DNA from: Chitinophagaceae bacterium IBVUCB2
Lineage (GTDB): Bacteria; Bacteroidota; Bacteroidia; Chitinophagales; Chitinophagaceae
Assembly (NCBI GenBank): GCA_002127295.1
Contig: NFUV01000001.1
Span: forward strand, 310,001-374,000
Direction of reading: 5' to 3'
Length of the DNA stretch: 64,000 bases
Below, in pieces: positions 63,204-64,000 of the stretch. Each line of letters starts with the position of its first letter. The stretch's first letter is position 1. The notes under the pieces were generated by a model. That model had not been told where the DNA came from. It saw only the letters and a program-made list of their open reading frames with translations, and did no database searches. The position numbers were made by a program, and so were the translations under genes.

Positions 63204-63857
63204 ATGAATAGTATCGACAGCCCTATCACCCTTGCATTGATTGCGACGAATGTAATCTTCTCCCTTATTGCAATGAGTAACCAGGAAATAAAATCCAAAG
63301 CCATCATGTGGCCCTATGGTGTAAAACGCTACAACCAATTTTACCGTTTCATCACCAGTGGTTTTATTCATGCAGATTATATGCACCTTTTCTTCAACAT
63401 GTTTACATTGTATTTTTTTGGAAGAGTTGTTGAAGCCTATTTTTCGATGTATGGGCTTGGTGGAAATATTTCGTATATAGTTCTTTATTTTCTGGGTTTA
63501 ATTGCATCTGACTTACCAACCTATTTCAAATACAAAGACGATTACAATTATTTATGTTTGGGTGCTTCGGGGGCTGTGTCGGCAGTTGTATTTGCTGCTA
63601 TTGTTTTCAATCCATGGGGTAGTATTTATCTTTTTGGTGCATTAAAACTATCTTCTTTTCTATATGCAATTTTATATATTGTCTATTGTGTATACATGTC
63701 GAAAAAAGGGGGTGACAACATAAACCATGATGCTCACTTATGGGGAGCATTGTTTGGTCTTGGTTTCACCATTGCATTAATTGCGGCTTTACAGCCAATG
63801 TTGTTAGAATTAATTTGGGAAGAAATAAAAAATCCCAGCCTATTCGGCAAAGGTTAA
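63204..63857 (+). CDS. Rhomboid-family intramembrane serine peptidase
   Basis: 217 residues with six predicted helices. [13 protein letters not shown] (His61), the nucleophile Ser122 in LGASGAVSA, and the base His178 in [11 protein letters not shown] are all present, so it is probably active. It cleaves transmembrane helices of substrate proteins. The 3' end overlaps the convergent gene by 18 bases. It follows rlmH and may share its transcript. Confidence 0.92.
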   Translation: MNSIDSPITLALIATNVIFSLIAMSNQEIKSKAIMWPYGVKRYNQFYRFITSGFIHADYMHLFFNMFTLYFFGRVVEAYFSMYGLGGNISYIVLYFLGLIASDLPTYFKYKDDYNYLCLGASGAVSAVVFAAIVFNPWGSIYLFGALKLSSFLYAILYIVYCVYMSKKGGDNINHDAHLWGALFGLGFTIALIAALQPMLLELIWEEIKNPSLFGKG

Positions 63858-63998
63858 TTGCAACCGCAGAACTTCTTTTGTTTTATCGGTTACTTTATAC
63901 CGGTCATCTATACGATGGTTAACTACCCAGACAATGCGTTGATTGCTTTCTAATACCCAGGCATTCTCTTTTTCAGTCCTGGATAATTTCTGGTCAAT
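63840..63998 (-). CDS. tilS: C-terminal end of tRNA(Ile)-lysidine synthase, partial
   Basis: 52 residues are visible in frame up to the window edge; the gene continues beyond. The segment [32 protein letters not shown] and the Leu-rich end match the TilS C-terminal domain. TilS makes lysidine at position 34 of the AUA-reading tRNA-Ile. The last 18 bases overlap the rhomboid gene tail to tail. The assignment rests on the C-terminal part only. Confidence 0.6.
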   Translation of the reverse strand: MDQKLSRTEKENAWVLESNQRIVWVVNHRIDDRYKVTDKTKEVLRLQLTFAE

Positions 63999-64000
63999 AA

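Noticed and set aside
1-64000. Insertion sequences, prophage or CRISPR arrays
   Set aside because: No transposase, integrase, phage structural gene or regularly spaced repeats of CRISPR type were seen on either strand.

Overview
This is chromosomal DNA from a member of the Bacteroidota, most likely a Chitinophagaceae-type bacterium (taxonomy inferred, no marker gene compared). The pointers are AT-rich DNA with short intergenic gaps, Bacteroidota-type promoters (TTTG, about 19-20 bases, TAnnTTTG), a TonB-dependent receptor with a carboxypeptidase-like N-terminal domain, many lipoproteins, several Tat-type SRRKxxK signals, a NagB fused to a PIG-L domain, and DUF4331 and DUF1080 proteins. No insertion sequence, phage gene, CRISPR array or rRNA is visible. 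One tRNA gene, tRNA-Arg(ACG), is present.

Layout. 1-7.4 kb: end of a metallophosphoesterase, a YCF48-like exported protein, a methyltransferase, a thiol peroxidase-like protein, SMC and small enzymes. 7.5-13.9 kb: a CvpA-CAP fusion, an exported CHAT peptidase, a two-component system, a PepSY-like lipoprotein and an SdiA-regulated-type protein. 14-22.7 kb: an L,D-transpeptidase, two tandem universal stress proteins, an arginase, and a TPR lipoprotein with two DUF4331 proteins facing a TonB-dependent receptor. 25-31.8 kb: a sugar-nucleotide-type reductase, a prolyl oligopeptidase, and 6-phosphofructokinase with pyruvate kinase as a glycolytic pair.

31.8-41 kb is a divergent carbohydrate locus. 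The leftward operon encodes an oxidoreductase, a TIM-barrel protein, a cytochrome c and a DUF1080 protein. The rightward genes encode a NupG-type transporter, a Tat TIM-barrel protein, a GMC dehydrogenase, its Tat/lipoprotein small subunit and another Tat TIM-barrel protein. Together they fit periplasmic oxidation of glycosides to 3-keto sugars followed by non-classical cleavage and import. 41-53 kb: CutC, glycosylasparaginase, an FMN reductase, two pirins, a CocE-type hydrolase, a GH20 hexosaminidase and the NagB-PIG-L protein (amino-sugar use), then a Bax-inhibitor-1 gene broken by one in-frame TAG.

54-59.8 kb is the least explained part: a secreted caspase-like peptidase with about 17 TPRs diverges from a CHASE2 membrane sensor that has no output domain and an exported FecR-like/TPR protein. 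This is the best candidate for an undescribed system. The window closes with an M16 peptidase pair, RlmH, a rhomboid peptidase and the C-terminal end of what is probably TilS.
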